Part shown: positions 49,895-51,627 of the stretch, piece by piece
Numbering within the stretch: position 1 is the stretch's first letter
Layout: each line of letters opens with the position of its first letter
Assembly (NCBI RefSeq): GCF_014649035.1
Contig: NZ_BMSG01000044.1
Location: 1-51,627, forward strand
Origin: Streptomyces sindenensis
Lineage (GTDB): Bacteria; Actinomycetota; Actinomycetes; Streptomycetales; Streptomycetaceae
DNA length: 51,627 nt
Direction of reading: 5' to 3'
Position numbers and translations under genes: made by a program
The notes under the pieces: generated by a model
What the model was told of the DNA's origin: nothing
What the model saw: the letters and a program-made list of their open reading frames with translations, nothing else
Database searches by the model: none

Positions 49895-51364
49895 GTGTCA
49901 TTCGCTCGACAACGAACATCGACAGGACGACTTCTCCTGTTCGCGGTAGCTCTCGTCACCATGATGAGCATCAACCTCATCGGATCCCCCCGGGCCGAGG
50001 CGGCGCCCGGCCCCTCCTTCACCAATCCGGCGGTCGGCGCACCGAACAGCGCCGACCCGACCTTGGTGTACCACGAGGGCTTCTACTACTACGTCGCCAC
50101 CACGTGGTCGTCCGACATCGTCATGCGTCGGTCGCCGACGCTGGCCGGTCTGCGCGACGCCCCGGAGCGCCTGGTCTTCCGCACCGGCGGGAGCGCCATG
50201 TGGGCGCCGCACCTGGAGATGGTCGGTGGCCGCTGGTACCTGTACTACTCGATCGAGCAGAGCGGCGGGCCCCGCAGGACGCACGTCCTGGAAAGCGCCG
50301 GGCGTGACCCCCTGGGTCCGTACACCGACCGCGGCATCATCGACCTCATGCCCGACAACGGCTGGGCCATCGACGCGAGCCTGCTGAAGCTCAACGGCAG
50401 CCTCTACATGACGTTCTCCGCCTTCGCCCCGCAGGACAACCTGCAGTCGATCTACATCGCGCCGATGGTGAACCCCTGGACCGCCGGCGCGACCGGGACG
50501 CGGATCTCGGCCCCGACCCTGGCCTGGGAGCGGCAGGACGGAGCGGTCAACGAGGGGTCGTTCGCCCTGCAGCGTGACGGGCGTACCTTCCTCACGTACT
50601 CGGCCAGCCACTGCAACGGCCCCAACTACAAGCTGGGCATGCTGGAGTACCGGGGCGGCAGCCCTCTCGCCGCCGCGTCGTGGACCAAGCACGCCGAACC
50701 CGTATTCCAGCGCGACGACGCCGCAGGCGTCTTCGGGCCGGGGCACCACTCGTTCTTCTCCTCGCCCGACGGCAGCGAGACCTGGATCGCCTACCACGCG
50801 AACGCGTCGGCCGCGCAGGGCTGCGGGACGTCGCGCACCACCCGCGTGCAGAAGATCTCCTGGAAGGCGGACGGCACGCCCGATCTCGGCACCCCGGTGT
50901 CCACCTCGACCGTCGTCCAGGGACCGTCCGGCGAGGCGGGCGCCGCACCGACACCGGTCGCACTCCGCAACCGGCACAGCCGCCTGTGCCTGGACGACCG
51001 TGACTGGGCGACCGCACCCGGGTCGGCCGTACAGCAGTGGGCCTGCAACGGGGCCGCGGTACAGGACTGGGCCATGGTGCCGGTGAGCGGCGGCTACTAC
51101 CAGATCCGCAACCGGCACAGTGGTCTGTGCCTGGACAACTACAACTGGGGGACAGAGCCGGGTGCCGAGGTCCGGCAGTGGACCTGCAACGGAAACAACG
51201 CTCAGCAGTGGCGCGTCAGTGCGGTGGGGGAGGGCTTCTCCACTTTCAGCAACCGGCACAGTGGTCTGTGCCTGGACAACTACAACTGGGCGACCGCGCC
51301 GGGTGCCGAGGTCCGGCAGTGGACCTGCAACGCAAACAACGCCCAGCAGTGGAGCATCGGCTGA
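49895..51364 (+). CDS. Secreted GH43 arabinanase/arabinofuranosidase with CBM13 (ricin-type) domain
   Basis: 489-residue exported enzyme. GTG 49895 follows AGGAGG. Signal peptide GRLLLFAVALVTMMSINLIG to AEA. GH43 propeller (about 35-340): base Asp in NSADPTLVYHEGFYYYVAT, MWAPHLEMVGGRWYLYYS, AIDASLLKLNGSLYMTFSA (second Asp), acid Glu in VNEGSFALQRDGRTFLTYSA, and FGPGHHSFFSSPDGSETW. A C-terminal ricin-B/CBM13 trefoil (about 352-489) contains three repeats, each with NRHS-LCLD and QQW/QDW endings; repeats 2 and 3 are nearly identical at DNA level. Likely works on arabinan or arabinoxylan side chains; a share in arabinose control is suggested by the operator at 49285. Confidence 0.87.
   Translation: MSFARQRTSTGRLLLFAVALVTMMSINLIGSPRAEAAPGPSFTNPAVGAPNSADPTLVYHEGFYYYVATTWSSDIVMRRSPTLAGLRDAPERLVFRTGGSAMWAPHLEMVGGRWYLYYSIEQSGGPRRTHVLESAGRDPLGPYTDRGIIDLMPDNGWAIDASLLKLNGSLYMTFSAFAPQDNLQSIYIAPMVNPWTAGATGTRISAPTLAWERQDGAVNEGSFALQRDGRTFLTYSASHCNGPNYKLGMLEYRGGSPLAAASWTKHAEPVFQRDDAAGVFGPGHHSFFSSPDGSETWIAYHANASAAQGCGTSRTTRVQKISWKADGTPDLGTPVSTSTVVQGPSGEAGAAPTPVALRNRHSRLCLDDRDWATAPGSAVQQWACNGAAVQDWAMVPVSGGYYQIRNRHSGLCLDNYNWGTEPGAEVRQWTCNGNNAQQWRVSAVGEGFSTFSNRHSGLCLDNYNWATAPGAEVRQWTCNANNAQQWSIG
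51110..51360 (+). repeat. Near-identical tandem repeat inside the CBM13 domain
   Basis: Bases 51110-51219 and 51251-51360 are almost identical (offset 141 bases, 47 codons), encoding NRHSGLCLDNYNW and GAEVRQWTCN-NNAQQW twice. The first trefoil repeat (from about 50970) is clearly more diverged, so units 2 and 3 arose by a recent duplication or gene conversion. Confidence 0.85.
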
Positions 51365-51430
51365 TCATCGGTCTCCGGGCGGGAGCGCCCACGCCCCTTC
51401 GGCTGCGCTCTACGCCTTATGCCGTGTGAG

Positions 51431-51476
51431 CCGCACCCGATGGCTGCCATCAGAGCCCGGCAGCCATCGGGTGCGG
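51431..51476. terminator. Bidirectional terminator between GH43 and transaldolase
   Basis: An 18-bp perfect stem: CCGCACCCGATGGCTGCC (51431-51448) and GGCAGCCATCGGGTGCGG (51459-51476), 10-base loop. It lies between convergent genes, 66 bases past the GH43 stop and 41 bases from the transaldolase stop. Confidence 0.9.
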
Positions 51477-51517
51477 TCCTCGACGAGGGGCACCGCGGAG
51501 CGGGCCTGCTCCGCGTC

Positions 51518-51627
51518 CTACACCTGACGTGCCGGAGCTTCCGAGGGGGCGAGGCGCTTGAGCTCTGCCTCGGTCGACTTGAGCAGGTCGTTCCAGGACG
51601 CTTCGAACTTCTCGACGCCTTCGTCTT
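51518..51627 (-). CDS. tal: C-terminus of probable transaldolase (5' part beyond the window)
   Basis: Only 36 codons are inside the window, ending at TAG (51520-51518). They read DEGVEKFEASWNDLLKSTEA followed by ELKRLAPSEAPARQV, resembling the last helix of actinobacterial transaldolases (EGVxKFxxxWxxLL). Transaldolase works in the non-oxidative pentose-phosphate pathway, into which xylulose-5-phosphate from arabinose flows, so its nearness to the ara module would make sense. It may equally belong to a tkt-tal-zwf operon starting beyond the edge. Confidence 0.6.
   Translation of the reverse strand, partial: DEGVEKFEASWNDLLKSTEAELKRLAPSEAPARQV

Overview
The window is high-GC DNA with GTG/ATG starts, GGAGG-type ribosome sites, long secreted multidomain glycosidases, and many LacI-family regulators and operators. 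Together these point to a Streptomyces chromosome (inference from gene content and style; no 16S or tRNA gene is present). Almost all of it is accessory: an eroding arsenic-resistance island, then three plant/fungal polysaccharide modules, each marked by its own LacI-type palindrome.

Region by region. (1) 1-865: amino-acid permease, cut by the window edge. (2) 1049-6660: arsenic island with a frameshifted ArsO-like flavoprotein, arsR1-arsN, a flavoprotein relic on each side, arsR2-acr3(arsB), and divergent arsC with a broken thioredoxin-reductase (arsT) tail. Both oxidoreductase functions look lost, while efflux, reduction, sensing and the N-acetyltransferase are intact. (3) 8124-14458: beta-1,3-glucan module with a secreted DUF1996 protein, a GH55 enzyme and a clan GH-A enzyme. 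The first two sit behind identical promoter/operator units carrying CGGGAGAGCGCTCTCCCG; no regulator for this palindrome could be assigned within the window. (4) 14482-32551: xyloglucan module. A LacI regulator, an ABC importer, a secreted GH74 xyloglucanase, and cytoplasmic GH42 beta-galactosidase, GH95 alpha-fucosidase, GH3 beta-glucosidase and GH31 alpha-xylosidase share four TCGAAGCGCTTCGA-type sites. Two secreted enzymes of this module (a GH43 and a GH12) are collapsed relics. (5) 32704-34176: Zur-type box, zinc-free L32 and a COG0523 GTPase. (6) 34677-36041: an SMI1/KNR4-like protein and an HNH-like protein. (7) 36431-51364: L-arabinose/arabinan module. A YtfQ-R-T-YjfF-type importer, a LacI regulator, araB-araD-araA and two secreted GH43 enzymes share TGTTAnCGnTAACA-like operators. 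A third CBM42-bearing gene is a relic. (8) 51518-51627: C-terminus of a probable transaldolase.

Working model: secreted GH74 (formerly also GH12) cuts xyloglucan, the ABC importer takes up the decorated oligosaccharides, and the four unexported GHs strip fucose, galactose, xylose and glucose inside the cell. Likewise, secreted GH43 enzymes release arabinose from arabinan, the second importer brings it in, and AraA/B/D convert it to xylulose-5-phosphate. Each module appears to be switched by an internal or distant LacI repressor. Repeated collapse of accessory secreted hydrolases beside intact operators is a recurring theme. All functions are inferred from sequence recognition without database searches.
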